This document shows positions 18,612-28,106 of a stretch of 64,000 nucleotides of DNA, one piece after another. Source of the stretch: Stagnihabitans tardus. Lineage in GTDB: Bacteria; Pseudomonadota; Alphaproteobacteria; Rhodobacterales; Rhodobacteraceae. The stretch is from assembly GCF_009925085.1 (NCBI RefSeq), contig NZ_JAABNR010000010.1, forward strand, positions 1 to 64,000. Direction: 5' to 3'. The position numbers and the translations under genes are program-made. Under the pieces are notes generated by a model that saw only the letters and a list, made by a program, of their open reading frames with translations, did no database searches and was not told the origin of the DNA. How positions within the stretch are numbered: the first letter of the stretch is position 1; each line of letters opens with the position of its first letter.

Positions 18612-19871
18612 TCAAAGCCATGAGGGGATGCTATCCCGGTTCAGGATTTCCTCAAAGCTCGGTCTTTGCCGAATGACAGCGAATTGATCGCCCATCACAA
18701 GGACTTCGGGGATCAGGGGGCGGGTGTTGTATTCCGACGCCATGACGGCGCCATAAGCCCCCGCCGAGCGGAAGGCGATGAGGTCGCCGGGTTCCAGCCG
18801 GGCCAGGGCGCGGCCCTTGGCGAAAGTGTCGCCCGTCTCGCAGACCGGGCCCACGACGTCATAATCCTGGCGGTCGGCTGTGCTTTCGATCACCGGGACG
18901 ATGTCGTGATGGGCGCCATACATCGAGGGCCGCACCAGATCATTCATCGCCGCATCGACGATGAGAAAGGTCCGCCCCTCGCCCTCTTTCACATAGATGA
19001 CCTCGGAGACCAGGAGGCCCGAGTTGCCCGAGATCAGCCGCCCCGGCTCGATCTCGATCTCGCAATTCAGGTGGCCGAGGGTCCGCTTGACCATGGCGCC
19101 GTAATCGGTGGGCAGGGGCGGGGCCTCGTTCGAGCGGGTATAGGGGATGCCGAGGCCCCCGCCCAGGTCGAGCCTTGTGATCTCGTGCCCGTCTTCGCGC
19201 AGTTGCAGGGTCAGCTCGGCAACCTTCTGGAAGGCGGCCTCGAAGGGGGCAAGGTCGGTCAACTGGCTGCCGATATGGACATCGACGCCCACGACCTTGA
19301 TGCCGGGAAGGGTGGCGGCCAGCGCATAGACCGCGCGGGCCTTGGCGATGGGGATGCCGAATTTGTTCTCGGACTTGCCGGTGGCGATCTTCTCATGGGT
19401 CTTGGCGTCCACGTCGGGGTTCACCCGAAGGGTGATGGGCGCCGTGGCCCCCATGGCGCTTGCGACCTCCGACAGGGCCAGAAGCTCGGGCTCGGATTCC
19501 ACGTTGAACTGGCGGATGCCATGGGTCAGGGCGAGGCGCATCTCCTCGCGCGTCTTGCCGACGCCGGAGAAGACGATCCGGTCGCCCGGCACGCCCGCGG
19601 CCAAAGCCCTGCGGTATTCCCCGCCCGAAACCACATCCATCCCGGCGCCAAGGTCGCCCAAAAGCTTCAGGACCGCGATGTTCGAGAGCGACTTGATGGC
19701 AAAGCAAACCTGGTGCGGCAGGGGAGAGAGCGCCTCGGTGAAGAGCTTGTAATGCCGGGTCAGGGTGGCTGCGGAATAGACATAGAAGGGCGTGCCGACC
19801 GCGCGGGCGATCTCGGTCAGGTCGACGTCCTCGGCATGCAGTTTGCCGTCTTTGTAGATGAAATGGTCCAT
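18612..19871 (-). CDS. lysA: Diaminopimelate decarboxylase
   Basis: PLP enzyme that decarboxylates meso-diaminopimelate to L-lysine. The 419-residue fold type III protein has the PLP lysine in [21 protein letters not shown], the HIGSQ motif in [11 protein letters not shown], the glycine-rich [17 protein letters not shown], and the distal catalytic [15 protein letters not shown] precedes the ATG. argH, the small lipoprotein and lysA are all minus-strand, but a 216-base gap with intergenic elements separates the lipoprotein from lysA. Confidence 0.96.
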   Translation of the reverse strand: MDHFIYKDGKLHAEDVDLTEIARAVGTPFYVYSAATLTRHYKLFTEALSPLPHQVCFAIKSLSNIAVLKLLGDLGAGMDVVSGGEYRRALAAGVPGDRIVFSGVGKTREEMRLALTHGIRQFNVESEPELLALSEVASAMGATAPITLRVNPDVDAKTHEKIATGKSENKFGIPIAKARAVYALAATLPGIKVVGVDVHIGSQLTDLAPFEAAFQKVAELTLQLREDGHEITRLDLGGGLGIPYTRSNEAPPLPTDYGAMVKRTLGHLNCEIEIEPGRLISGNSGLLVSEVIYVKEGEGRTFLIVDAAMNDLVRPSMYGAHHDIVPVIESTADRQDYDVVGPVCETGDTFAKGRALARLEPGDLIAFRSAGAYGAVMASEYNTRPLIPEVLVMGDQFAVIRQRPSFEEILNRDSIPSWL

Positions 19872-19935
19872 GCCCGCCTCCTGATCACGCGCCCCCTTCT
19901 AGCAGAAGCCGCGCCCGTGTCCACGCAGGTCCAAA

Positions 19936-20072
19936 GAGCCTCCGGCGGGGATATTTGAGCAAGTGTGAAAGCTGTGTCGTCTTTCATACTTGCCCAAACA
20001 CTCACGGGGTTTCCAAAGGGGAGCGTGCTCCCCTTTGGGCGGGGGGTGCGGGGGGCGGCAGCCCCCCGCTAC
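19936..20072. repeat. Intergenic element family 2, double copy (copy c)
   Basis: GGGGATATTTGAGCAAGTGTGAAAG-like sequence on the plus strand meets an opposing copy (CTTTCATACTTG). The second, minus-directed copy carries the hairpins CCAAAGGGGAG-CGTG-CTCCCCTTTGG (20013-20038) and a GC hairpin at about 20051-20069. It lies 3' of the minus-strand lipoprotein gene. An inverted relative with the same 11-bp stem lies at 22271-22296. Confidence 0.7.
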
Positions 20073-20087
20073 GAGAAGGATGCCGAC

Positions 20088-20210
20088 CTAAAGGCCGCCG
20101 GACACGCCGGCCGAGGCTTCGCCGGTGACGGTGACCCCCGGCGCGGGGGCTTCGGGGGAACCGGCTGCGCCGCAGGCGGCGAGGAGCAGGAAGAGGGCGA
20201 GTTTTTTCAT
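20088..20210 (-). CDS. Small lipoprotein downstream of argH (LptM-like position)
   Basis: 40 residues: a basic-hydrophobic signal (MKKLALFLLLAAC) with the lipobox LAAC, so the mature protein should begin with a lipidated Cys14, followed by GAAGSPEAPAPGVTVTGEASAGVSGGL. AAGGAGAT precedes the ATG. Tiny lipoproteins between argH and lysA occur in many proteobacteria. Some of them belong to the LptM/YifL group, which helps LptD maturation. The LptM motif after the Cys is degenerate here, so this assignment rests on position and size. Confidence 0.75.
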   Translation of the reverse strand: MKKLALFLLLAACGAAGSPEAPAPGVTVTGEASAGVSGGL

Positions 20211-20239
20211 GGAAATCTCCTTTGGGTTTTCAATCTTGC

Positions 20240-21634
20240 TTAGCCCAGGAGGGTTTTCCAGCGCGCCACTTGCGCCCTGACCTGGTCCGGCGCCGTTCCG
20301 CCGTAGCTCATGCGCGACCGGACCGAGTTCTCGACGCCGAGGACTGAATAGACCTCTTGGGTGATCCCGGGATGGGCGGAGGTCATCTCGGAGAGCGACA
20401 GGTCGGGCAGGTCGCAGCCCTTTTCCTCGGCCAAGGCCACCAGGCGGCCCGTGACGTGATGCGCCTCGCGGAAGGGCAGGCCAAGGCTGCGCACCAGCCA
20501 ATCGGCCAGGTCGGTGGCGGTGGAGAAGCCGCTGGATGCCGCCTTGTGCAGGGCCTCGCGGTTGGCGGTCATGTCACTGACCATGCCGGTCATGGCGGCC
20601 AAGGACAGCATCAGCGTGTCGGCGGCGTCGAAGACCTGTTCCTTGTCCTCTTGCATGTCCTTGGAATAGGTCAGGGGCAGGCCCTTCATGATGGTAAACA
20701 GAGCCACGGTCGAGCCCAGGATCCGCCCGATCTTGGCGCGCAGAAGCTCCGCCGCATCGGGGTTCTTTTTCTGCGGCATGATGGAGGAGCCGGTCGTCCA
20801 TTTGTCCGAGAGCTTGACGAAGCGGAACTGGGCGGTGGACCAGATCACCAGCTCTTCGGCAAAGCGCGAGAGGTGGGTGGCGCAGATGGCGGAGGCGCTC
20901 AGGAACTCCAGCGCGAAGTCGCGGTCGGAGACGGAGTCGAGGCTGTTGGCGGTGGGGCGGTCGAAACCGAGGGCGCTGGCTGTCATGTGGCGGTCGATGG
21001 GGAAGCCGGTGCCGGCGAGCGCCGCTGCGCCCAGGGGGCATTCGTTCATGCGGCGGCGGGCGTCTTCAAAGCGGCTCCGGTCGCGGGCCAGCATCTCGAC
21101 ATAGGCCAGCATGTGATGGCCCCAGGTCACGGGTTGCGCGGTTTGCAGATGGGTGAAGCCGGGCATGATCCAGTCGGCCCCGGCCTCGGCCTGGGCGAGG
21201 AAGGCTTGCATCAGCGCGGTCAGGCCGGTGATCGCCGCGTCGCATTGGTCGCGGGTCCAGAGGCGGAAGTCGACGGCCACCTGGTCGTTGCGGCTCCGCC
21301 CGGTGTGGAGGCGCTTGCCCGCCTCGCCGATCATCTCTGTGAGCTTGGATTCGATGTTGAGGTGGATGTCCTCCAGCGCCTCGGAGAATTGGAAGCGGCC
21401 CGCCTCGATCTCTGACAGGATCGTGAGGAGACCTTGCCGGATCGCCGTGGCATCTTCCTCGGTGATGATGCCCTGGGCGGCCAGCATGGCGGCATGGGCG
21501 CGGGATCCTGCGATGTCTTGCGCGTAAAGCCGTTTGTCGAAGGAGATCGAGGCATTGATGGCCGTCATGATCGCATCGGGGCCGGTGGCAAAGCGGCCGC
21601 CCCACATGCTATTGGCGGAATTGTCCTGGGTCAT
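20240..21634 (-). CDS. argH: Argininosuccinate lyase
   Basis: Splits argininosuccinate to arginine and fumarate in arginine synthesis. 464 residues of the fumarase/aspartase superfamily: [12 protein letters not shown] near the start, [34 protein letters not shown], and the signature loop [12 protein letters not shown] with the catalytic Ser. The ATG at 21634 gives the family-typical N terminus. It starts only 24 bases from the divergent TlpA-like gene, so its promoter must lie within that neighbour's coding region or in the tiny gap. Confidence 0.97.
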   Translation of the reverse strand: MTQDNSANSMWGGRFATGPDAIMTAINASISFDKRLYAQDIAGSRAHAAMLAAQGIITEEDATAIRQGLLTILSEIEAGRFQFSEALEDIHLNIESKLTEMIGEAGKRLHTGRSRNDQVAVDFRLWTRDQCDAAITGLTALMQAFLAQAEAGADWIMPGFTHLQTAQPVTWGHHMLAYVEMLARDRSRFEDARRRMNECPLGAAALAGTGFPIDRHMTASALGFDRPTANSLDSVSDRDFALEFLSASAICATHLSRFAEELVIWSTAQFRFVKLSDKWTTGSSIMPQKKNPDAAELLRAKIGRILGSTVALFTIMKGLPLTYSKDMQEDKEQVFDAADTLMLSLAAMTGMVSDMTANREALHKAASSGFSTATDLADWLVRSLGLPFREAHHVTGRLVALAEEKGCDLPDLSLSEMTSAHPGITQEVYSVLGVENSVRSRMSYGGTAPDQVRAQVARWKTLLG

Positions 21635-21658
21635 GGGATGGCCCCTTTCGGAGGTGAG

Positions 21659-22186
21659 ATGCGGATCATTCGGGCGGCTGTTTATACCCTGGCGCTGGCT
21701 TGCGCAAACATGGCTTTGGCGGAGGTCGATCCGGCGCTCTTGACGGGCGAGATGGCGAAACTCGTGCCCTCGGAGCCCAAGGCGCTGCCGGGGGTCGAGC
21801 TTCTGGACATGGCCGATGGCGTGGCGGCCCTGCCCGGGGGCAAGTGGCAGGTGGTGAACTTCTGGGCGACCTGGTGCCTGCCCTGCCGGGAAGAGATGCC
21901 CGCGCTGGAGGCCCTGGCCGTGGCCCGGCCCGATGTGGCGGTGACGGCGGTGGCCGTGGGGCCCAATCCGGTGGCCAAGATCACGGCTTTCATGGAGGAA
22001 GTGGGCGCGACCCATATCGGGCTCTTGCGCGACCCCAGGCAGCAATTCGCGCGGGAGGCCGGGGTCCTGGGCCTGCCGGTGACGGTGATCGTGAACCCGG
22101 AGGGACAGGAGGTCGCCCGGCTGATCGGCGGGGCGGATTGGGGCGGGGCCGAGGCCCTGGCCGTGATGGATGCGCTGATGAAGTGA
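21659..22186 (+). CDS. TlpA-like periplasmic thiol-disulfide oxidoreductase
   Basis: 175 residues with a cleavable signal peptide ([21 protein letters not shown]) and a thioredoxin fold containing the redox motif WCLPC in [17 protein letters not shown] and the cis-Pro loop GLPVTVIV. Such proteins keep periplasmic cysteines reduced, for example during cytochrome c maturation. Start ATG 21659 follows GAGGTGAG. In Rhodobacteraceae a TlpA next to argH is a recurring arrangement to my knowledge. A striking hairpin follows the stop. Confidence 0.87.
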   Translation: MRIIRAAVYTLALACANMALAEVDPALLTGEMAKLVPSEPKALPGVELLDMADGVAALPGGKWQVVNFWATWCLPCREEMPALEALAVARPDVAVTAVAVGPNPVAKITAFMEEVGATHIGLLRDPRQQFAREAGVLGLPVTVIVNPEGQEVARLIGGADWGGAEALAVMDALMK

Positions 22187-22190
22187 GGGG

Positions 22191-22235
22191 TCCTGCAGGT
22201 TTCAGAGGCATGAAATGCCACTGAAACCTGCAGGA
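22191..22235. repeat. Very long near-perfect hairpin after the TlpA gene
   Basis: TCCTGCAGGTTTCAG (22191-22205) is perfectly complementary to CTGAAACCTGCAGGA (22221-22235). Inside, after one A-A mismatch, GGCAT (22207-22211) pairs with ATGCC (22215-22219) around a three-base loop. Total stem is about 21 bp. It starts four bases after the stop codon and has no T-run. Confidence 0.85.
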
Positions 22236-22238
22236 GGA

Positions 22239-22329
22239 CGCGGGGGGCTTTCGCCCCCCGCACCCCCCAACCAAAGGGGAGCACACTCCCCTTTGGAAAC
22301 CCCGTGGATATTTCGGAAAAGATGAAAGA
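22239..22329 (+). repeat. Intergenic element family 2, copy d
   Basis: GCGGGGGGC-TTTC-GCCCCCCGC, then CCAAAGGGGAG-CACA-CTCCCCTTTGG (22271-22296), then GTGGATATTT and AAAAGATGAAA. It is directed 3' of the plus-strand TlpA gene. The stem is shared with the element at 20013-20038 in inverted orientation, with a different loop. Confidence 0.7.
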
Positions 22330-22387
22330 GGGGGCTTGGCGGCGGCGGTTGGGGCTGTAGTTTGGCGGCCAAACCGGGGAGGCGTTG

Positions 22388-23605
22388 ATGGATCGTTGGA
22401 CGGACAAGCTGTTGCACCGCGAATGGCTTTGGGGGCAGGCCGAGGGGCTTTGGGACTTCTTCCAGAAGGGCTTCGTCGATCCCTCGGGCGGGTTCTATGA
22501 CCTGGCGCCTTCGGGCGTTCCCCTGGACCCGGCGGGCCAGGTCCATCCGATCCATATCGCGGCGCGGGCGGTGCATTGCTTTGCCATCGGGCAGCTCTTG
22601 GGGCGGCCCGGGTCTTCCTCGGTGGTCGATCACGGGATGGAGATGCTCTGGCGCCAGCACCGGGACCAAGTCAACGGCGGGTATTTCTGGTCGGTCAAGG
22701 GCGGCGCCCCGGTCGATGGCAACAAGCAGGGCTATGGCCATGCCTTCGTGCTTCTGGCGGCCTCTTCGGCCAAGCTGGTGGGGCATCCTTTGGCCGATCA
22801 GATGCTGGGGGATATCACCGAGGTTCTGAACGCCCGCTTCTGGGAGAAGCAATTCGGCGCCATTGCCGAGGAATTCACCGCCGATTGGCAGCCCCTGGAG
22901 GGCGGGAGCTATCGCGGGCAGAACTCCAACATGCACCTGACCGAGGCGCTGATGGCGGCCCATGAGGCGACGGGGGAGGGCGAATACCTGTCGAAGGCCA
23001 AGGCGATCTCGGAACGGGTGATCGGCCAATCGGCAAGGGCTTGCAACTGGCGGGTGGCAGAGCATTTCACCGCCGATTGGACGTTGGACCGTGATTACTA
23101 CCACCCCAACGAGATGTTCCGCCCGGCGGGCACCACGCCGGGCCATGCGATGGAATGGGCGCGGCTGATCCTGCAGCTTTGGGTCCTGGACGGCAAGCGC
23201 GAGGCCTGGATGGTCGAGGCGGCGCAGGGGCTCTTCCGCGAGGCCATGGGGCTCGGTTGGGACCGCGAGAAGGGCGGGCTCTTCTATACGCTGGATTGGG
23301 ACAACAAGCCCGCCAAGCGGATGAAGCTCTGGTGGCCGCTTTGCGAGGCGGCGGCGGCGGCGCATTGGCTGAACGAACTGGTCCCCGGCGATTGGGAGGC
23401 CGATTACCGCCGCATCTGGGATGTCATCGGCAGCCATTTCGTCGACCGCCAGAACGGCGGCTGGCACGAGGAGCGGACCGAGGACCTGAAACCCTCCTAC
23501 GAGATCTTCCCGGGCAAGGGCGATATCTACCACGCGCTCCAGGCCTGCCTGATCCCGCTTTACCCGGCCACGGGCAGCCTGACCAAGGCGATCCGCGAGG
23601 ACTAG
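22388..23605 (+). CDS. AGE-family sugar epimerase/isomerase
   Basis: 405 residues of the N-acylglucosamine 2-epimerase / YihS (alpha/alpha)6-barrel family, which interconverts aldoses and ketoses or epimers such as mannose/fructose or sulfoquinovose. Family His and Arg positions are visible: HIAARAVHCFA, KQGYGHAFVLLA, SNMHLTEALMAA, FRPAGTTPGHAMEWARL and the C-terminal FPGKGDIYHALQACL. The ATG at 22388 is preferred to the adjacent TTG. The substrate cannot be told from sequence; the nearby sugar operon makes a hexose isomerase plausible. Confidence 0.85.
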   Translation: MDRWTDKLLHREWLWGQAEGLWDFFQKGFVDPSGGFYDLAPSGVPLDPAGQVHPIHIAARAVHCFAIGQLLGRPGSSSVVDHGMEMLWRQHRDQVNGGYFWSVKGGAPVDGNKQGYGHAFVLLAASSAKLVGHPLADQMLGDITEVLNARFWEKQFGAIAEEFTADWQPLEGGSYRGQNSNMHLTEALMAAHEATGEGEYLSKAKAISERVIGQSARACNWRVAEHFTADWTLDRDYYHPNEMFRPAGTTPGHAMEWARLILQLWVLDGKREAWMVEAAQGLFREAMGLGWDREKGGLFYTLDWDNKPAKRMKLWWPLCEAAAAAHWLNELVPGDWEADYRRIWDVIGSHFVDRQNGGWHEERTEDLKPSYEIFPGKGDIYHALQACLIPLYPATGSLTKAIRED

Positions 23606-23609
23606 GGCA

Positions 23610-23633
23610 GACCCGGGGTATACCCCGGGCTAC
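23610..23633 (+). repeat. Intergenic palindromic element, family 1, copy 4
   Basis: ACCCGGGGTATACCCCGGG followed by CTACGC, beginning four bases after the AGE-family stop codon and oriented with that gene. Confidence 0.78.
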
Positions 23634-23698
23634 GCTGCTGAAGCAGAGCGCCCGATCCCGGGGCGGGGCTCGGGCGGGTCTGCGCAGCCCGGGGGCGC

Positions 23699-24625
23699 TC
23701 AGGGCACCGAATAGCCCGCCTCGCGGAACAGGCGATACCATTCCTCGCGTGTGAGCCGCGCCCCGGCGCCCGCGACGCAATCGCGGACGCGCTGCGGATT
23801 GGTCGTGCCCAGAACCACCTGCATCTGGGCGGGATGGCGCGTGATCCAGGCCACGGCCACGCCGGTGGGCGTGATGCCATGGGCCTCGGCGATCTCGTTG
23901 AGCGCCCGGTTCAGTGCCGGAAGCTCGGGGTCGCCGACGAAGACCCCGTCGAACCAGCGCTTCTGGAAGGGCGACCAGGCCTGCAGGGTCATCTTGTTCA
24001 GGCGGGAGTAATCCAGGAGCCCAAGCGTGCGGTCGATGGATTGCTCCAGCCCCTCCATGTTGATCGCCACCCCCTGCGCGACCAGGGTCGCATGGGTGAT
24101 CGAAAGCTGCACCTGGTTGCAGATCAGCGGCTGGTTCAGGCTGCGCTTCAACAGCTCCACCTGGCCCGGGGTCTGGTTCGACACGCCGAAATGCCGGACC
24201 TTGCCCTGGGCGTGCAAGAGGTCGAAGGCCGCCGCGACCTCTTCGGGCTCGACCAGCGCATCGGGGCGGTGCAGGAGAAGGATGTCGATGTAATCGGTCT
24301 TGAGCGCGCGCAAGCTGCCCTCGACCGAGGCCAGGATATGGTCCTTGGAAAAATCGAAGAACCCCTCGCGGATGCCGCATTTCGTCTGGATCAGCATGCG
24401 CTGCCTTTGGGAGGGTGTCAGCTCCAGGGCCTCGGCGAAACGCGCCTCGCAGGTGTGGACGGGCGGGCGGCCGTAGATGTCGGCATGGTCCATCATGGTG
24501 ATCCCCGCCTCGAGGCTGGCGGCAACCAGGTTGCGGATGGCCGCATCCTCCATCGTGGCAATCCGCATCAGGCCAAGGATCACTTGCGAGGCGGGCAGGG
24601 TGCCGCCCACGGAAATCGTCTGCAT
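23699..24625 (-). CDS. YdhF-like aldo/keto reductase
   Basis: 308-residue NADPH-dependent aldo/keto reductase, closest in pattern to E. coli YdhF: the catalytic Asp/Tyr in MDHADIYGRP, Lys in IQTKCG, His in LLLHRPDALV, then GKVRHFGVSN, QLSITH and the cofactor-binding VLGTTNPQRVRDCV. AAGGAG precedes the ATG at 24625. It is divergent from the thu operon, and one of the two operators in the shared 324-base region lies about 95 bases upstream of its start, so it may belong to the same regulon. Its substrate is unknown. Confidence 0.88.
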   Translation of the reverse strand: MQTISVGGTLPASQVILGLMRIATMEDAAIRNLVAASLEAGITMMDHADIYGRPPVHTCEARFAEALELTPSQRQRMLIQTKCGIREGFFDFSKDHILASVEGSLRALKTDYIDILLLHRPDALVEPEEVAAAFDLLHAQGKVRHFGVSNQTPGQVELLKRSLNQPLICNQVQLSITHATLVAQGVAINMEGLEQSIDRTLGLLDYSRLNKMTLQAWSPFQKRWFDGVFVGDPELPALNRALNEIAEAHGITPTGVAVAWITRHPAQMQVVLGTTNPQRVRDCVAGAGARLTREEWYRLFREAGYSVP

Positions 24626-24720
24626 CGGTCGCTCCTTCGCGATGGCGTTCAAGGCGACAGGATGGGCTGCCACGGGCGCCTTGGCAAGGTGGCCTTCCGG
24701 GGCCCTGCAGGGACATGGGC

Positions 24721-24736
24721 TTGAAAGCGCTTTGAA
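24721..24736. promoter_or_regulatory. LacI-type operator 1 (AKR/thu intergenic)
   Basis: TTGAAAGCGCTTTGAA, with the symmetric core AAAGCGCTTT and the central CG typical of LacI-family sites. The same 16 bases occur again 68 bases downstream. Confidence 0.75.
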
Positions 24737-24788
24737 AAGACCTCTCGGCCCTGCTGGGGCTTCGCATTTCTGCGGCTGCGAAGGAGAA

Positions 24789-24804
24789 TTGAAAGCGCTT
24801 TGAA
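24789..24804. promoter_or_regulatory. LacI-type operator 2 (upstream of thuE)
   Basis: A second identical TTGAAAGCGCTTTGAA, 10 bases upstream of a TTGACT box. Similar AAAGCGCTTT-type motifs are known for alpha-glucoside regulators (AglR/ThuR type) of alphaproteobacteria. No LacI-family gene is in this window. Confidence 0.75.
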
Positions 24805-24813
24805 GCGAGAATC

Positions 24814-24843
24814 GTTGACTTATGCGGCGATCCTGCGCTAGAC
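24814..24843 (+). promoter_or_regulatory. Possible promoter for thuEFGKAB
   Basis: TTGACT (24814-24819), an 18-base spacer and TAGACC (24838-24843). The -10 is weak (three matches). Transcription would begin near 24850, giving a leader of about 100 bases before thuE. Confidence 0.4.
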
Positions 24844-24949
24844 CACCCGAAACGCTTCGGAGGAGGCCCGCAACAGACGGGAAGGTTCGTGGCGTTTTAA
24901 GGGAGCACGCGCCGTCAAGGCGCATATCAATCGTTTAGGGAGGAAACCC

Positions 24950-26209
<1,260 letters not shown>

Positions 26210-26228
26210 CCTTCCCCCAGGGGTGAAC

Positions 26229-26256
26229 GGCCCGGGCGGAGCAATCTGCCCGGGCC
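26229..26256 (+). terminator. Intercistronic hairpin between thuE and thuF
   Basis: GGCCCGGGC and GCCCGGGCC (9-bp stem, 10-base loop), followed by TCTTGCC rather than a T-run. Placed 20 bases after the binding-protein gene, it probably trims or stabilises the mRNA so that ThuE is made in excess over the permeases. Confidence 0.6.
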
Positions 26257-26310
26257 TCTTGCCGGATCGGCGGCCGGGAGGGGCGTTTGACCGGCTGACG
26301 GGAGGCATTG

Positions 26311-27270
26311 ATGACGACTTCCAAGATTGCGAAGGGGCCCAGCCTGCAACAGCAACGCGTCCGAGCCGCGTTCTGGTTCCTGGCCCCGATGCTGGTGATG
26401 CTGGCCATCGTGGCCGCCTGGCCGCTGTTCCGCTCGATCAGCTTTTCCTTCACCGATGCGACGGCCGACACGATCTTCAACGGCAAGGCCGCCTGGGTGG
26501 GGTTTGACAATTACATCGAACAGCGCGTGCGCTCGAACGGCGAGATCCGCTGGCGCGGCGTGCTTCTGGACGCGGAATGGTGGAACGCGGTGTGGAACAC
26601 CGTCCGCTTCTCGCTGGTCTCGGTTGCGCTGGAGACCGTGCTTGGCCTTCTGGTCGCCCTGGTCTTGAACGCCGAGTTCAAGGGCCGCGGCCTGGTGCGC
26701 GCCGCCATCCTGATCCCCTGGGCCATCCCGACCATCGTCTCGGCCCGGATGTGGGGCTGGATGCTGAATGACCAATTCGGCGTCATCAACCAGATGCTGC
26801 TGACCGTGGGCCTGATTTCCGAGCCCATCGCCTGGACCGCCCGTGCCGATACGGCGATGCTGGCTGTCCTGATCGTGGACGTCTGGAAGACGACGCCCTT
26901 CATGGCGCTTCTGATCCTGGCGGGTCTGCAAATGATCCCGCGTGACATGTATGAGGCCGCCAAGCTGGACGGCATCCATCCGGTCAAGGTCTTCTTCCGC
27001 GTGACCTTGCCGCTCTTGAAGCCCGCGCTCCTGGTCGCGGTGATCTTCCGCGTGCTGGATGCCCTGCGCATCTTCGACCTGATCTATGTGCTGACGCCGC
27101 AATCGGATGCCACGGTGACCATGTCGGTCCTGTCCTATCGCCAGATCCAGCAGTTCGGCGACTATGGCGAGGGTTCGGCCATGTCGACGCTCCTGTTCCT
27201 CATCATCACGGCCTTCGTGCTCTTGTATATCAAGCTCGGCCGCGTCGATCTTTCGGGGGAGAAGTCCTGA
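26311..27270 (+). CDS. thuF: ABC sugar permease, MalF type
   Basis: 319-residue inner-membrane permease with six predicted helices; the first is FWFLAPMLVMLAIVAAWPLF. The EAA motif that contacts the ATPase is visible as EAAKLDGIHPVKVFFRVTLPLLKP (about 233-256). GGAGG lies five bases before the ATG at 26311; an adjacent TTG is the alternative start. The stop overlaps the thuG ATG (TGATG), so the two permeases are translationally coupled. Confidence 0.87.
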   Translation: MTTSKIAKGPSLQQQRVRAAFWFLAPMLVMLAIVAAWPLFRSISFSFTDATADTIFNGKAAWVGFDNYIEQRVRSNGEIRWRGVLLDAEWWNAVWNTVRFSLVSVALETVLGLLVALVLNAEFKGRGLVRAAILIPWAIPTIVSARMWGWMLNDQFGVINQMLLTVGLISEPIAWTARADTAMLAVLIVDVWKTTPFMALLILAGLQMIPRDMYEAAKLDGIHPVKVFFRVTLPLLKPALLVAVIFRVLDALRIFDLIYVLTPQSDATVTMSVLSYRQIQQFGDYGEGSAMSTLLFLIITAFVLLYIKLGRVDLSGEKS

Positions 27271-28103
27271 TGTCCCGCCGCACTCCTTTCTGGACCGTGA
27301 TGTTCTATCTGGGCGTCGCCCTGATCGTTCTGATCGCGGTCTTCCCCTTCTATTACGCCGTCATGACCAGCTTCGAGACGGGAACGGCGATCTTCTCGCC
27401 CAATATCCTGCCCGAGATGTTCTCGCTGGACAATTACGCCAGCGTCATGAACGGGCGCAACTTTATCCGCTCGGTCGGCAATTCGGTGCTGATCGCCGGG
27501 GTGACGGTGGTTTGCGCCCTGTTCCTGGCCGTCACCGCCTCCTATGCCTTGGCGCGGGTGCGGTTCCGGGGCAGGGGGCTTTTGCTCATGACCATCCTGG
27601 CCGTGTCGATGTTCCCGCAAATCGCGGTTCTGTCGGGGCTCTATGAGCTGATCAAGCTCTTCGGCATCTACAACACGCCCTTCGCGCTGATGCTGTCCTA
27701 CACGATCTTCACCCTGCCTTTCACCGTCTGGGTGCTGACCACCTTCATGCGCGATCTGCCCGTCGAGATCGAGGAAGCCGCCATCGTCGATGGTGCGACG
27801 CCCTGGATCATCATCACCCAGGTCTTCATGCCGCTTCTGTGGCCCGCCCTGGTGACGACCGGCCTTCTGGCCTTCATCGGCGCCTGGAACGAGTTCCTCT
27901 TCGCGCTGACCTTCACCATCTCGGAGACCGAGCGCACCGTGCCGGTGGCCATTGCACTTCTGTCGGGCGCCTCGGTGCAAGAGATCCCCTGGGGCCCGAT
28001 CATGGCAGCCAGTGTCATCGTGACCGTGCCGCTGATCATCCTCGTCCTCATCTTCCAACGCAAGATCGTCGCGGGCCTGACCGCGGGCGGCGTGAAGGGT
28101 TAA
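27270..28103 (+). CDS. thuG: ABC sugar permease, MalG type
   Basis: 277 residues, second permease of the importer. Six membrane helices (first: VMFYLGVALIVLIAVFPFYYAVM) and an EAA loop EAAIVDGATPWIIITQVFMPLLWP. The N-terminal segment after helix 1 (SFETGTAIFSPNILP) is typical of MalG-like proteins. It overlaps thuF by one base and ends three bases before thuK. Confidence 0.87.
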   Translation: MSRRTPFWTVMFYLGVALIVLIAVFPFYYAVMTSFETGTAIFSPNILPEMFSLDNYASVMNGRNFIRSVGNSVLIAGVTVVCALFLAVTASYALARVRFRGRGLLLMTILAVSMFPQIAVLSGLYELIKLFGIYNTPFALMLSYTIFTLPFTVWVLTTFMRDLPVEIEEAAIVDGATPWIIITQVFMPLLWPALVTTGLLAFIGAWNEFLFALTFTISETERTVPVAIALLSGASVQEIPWGPIMAASVIVTVPLIILVLIFQRKIVAGLTAGGVKG

Positions 28104-28106
28104 ACC

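Noticed and set aside
22388-23605. Assigning the AGE-family protein as sulfoquinovose isomerase
   Set aside because: The fold fits, but no sulfoglycolysis genes are nearby, so the substrate was left open.
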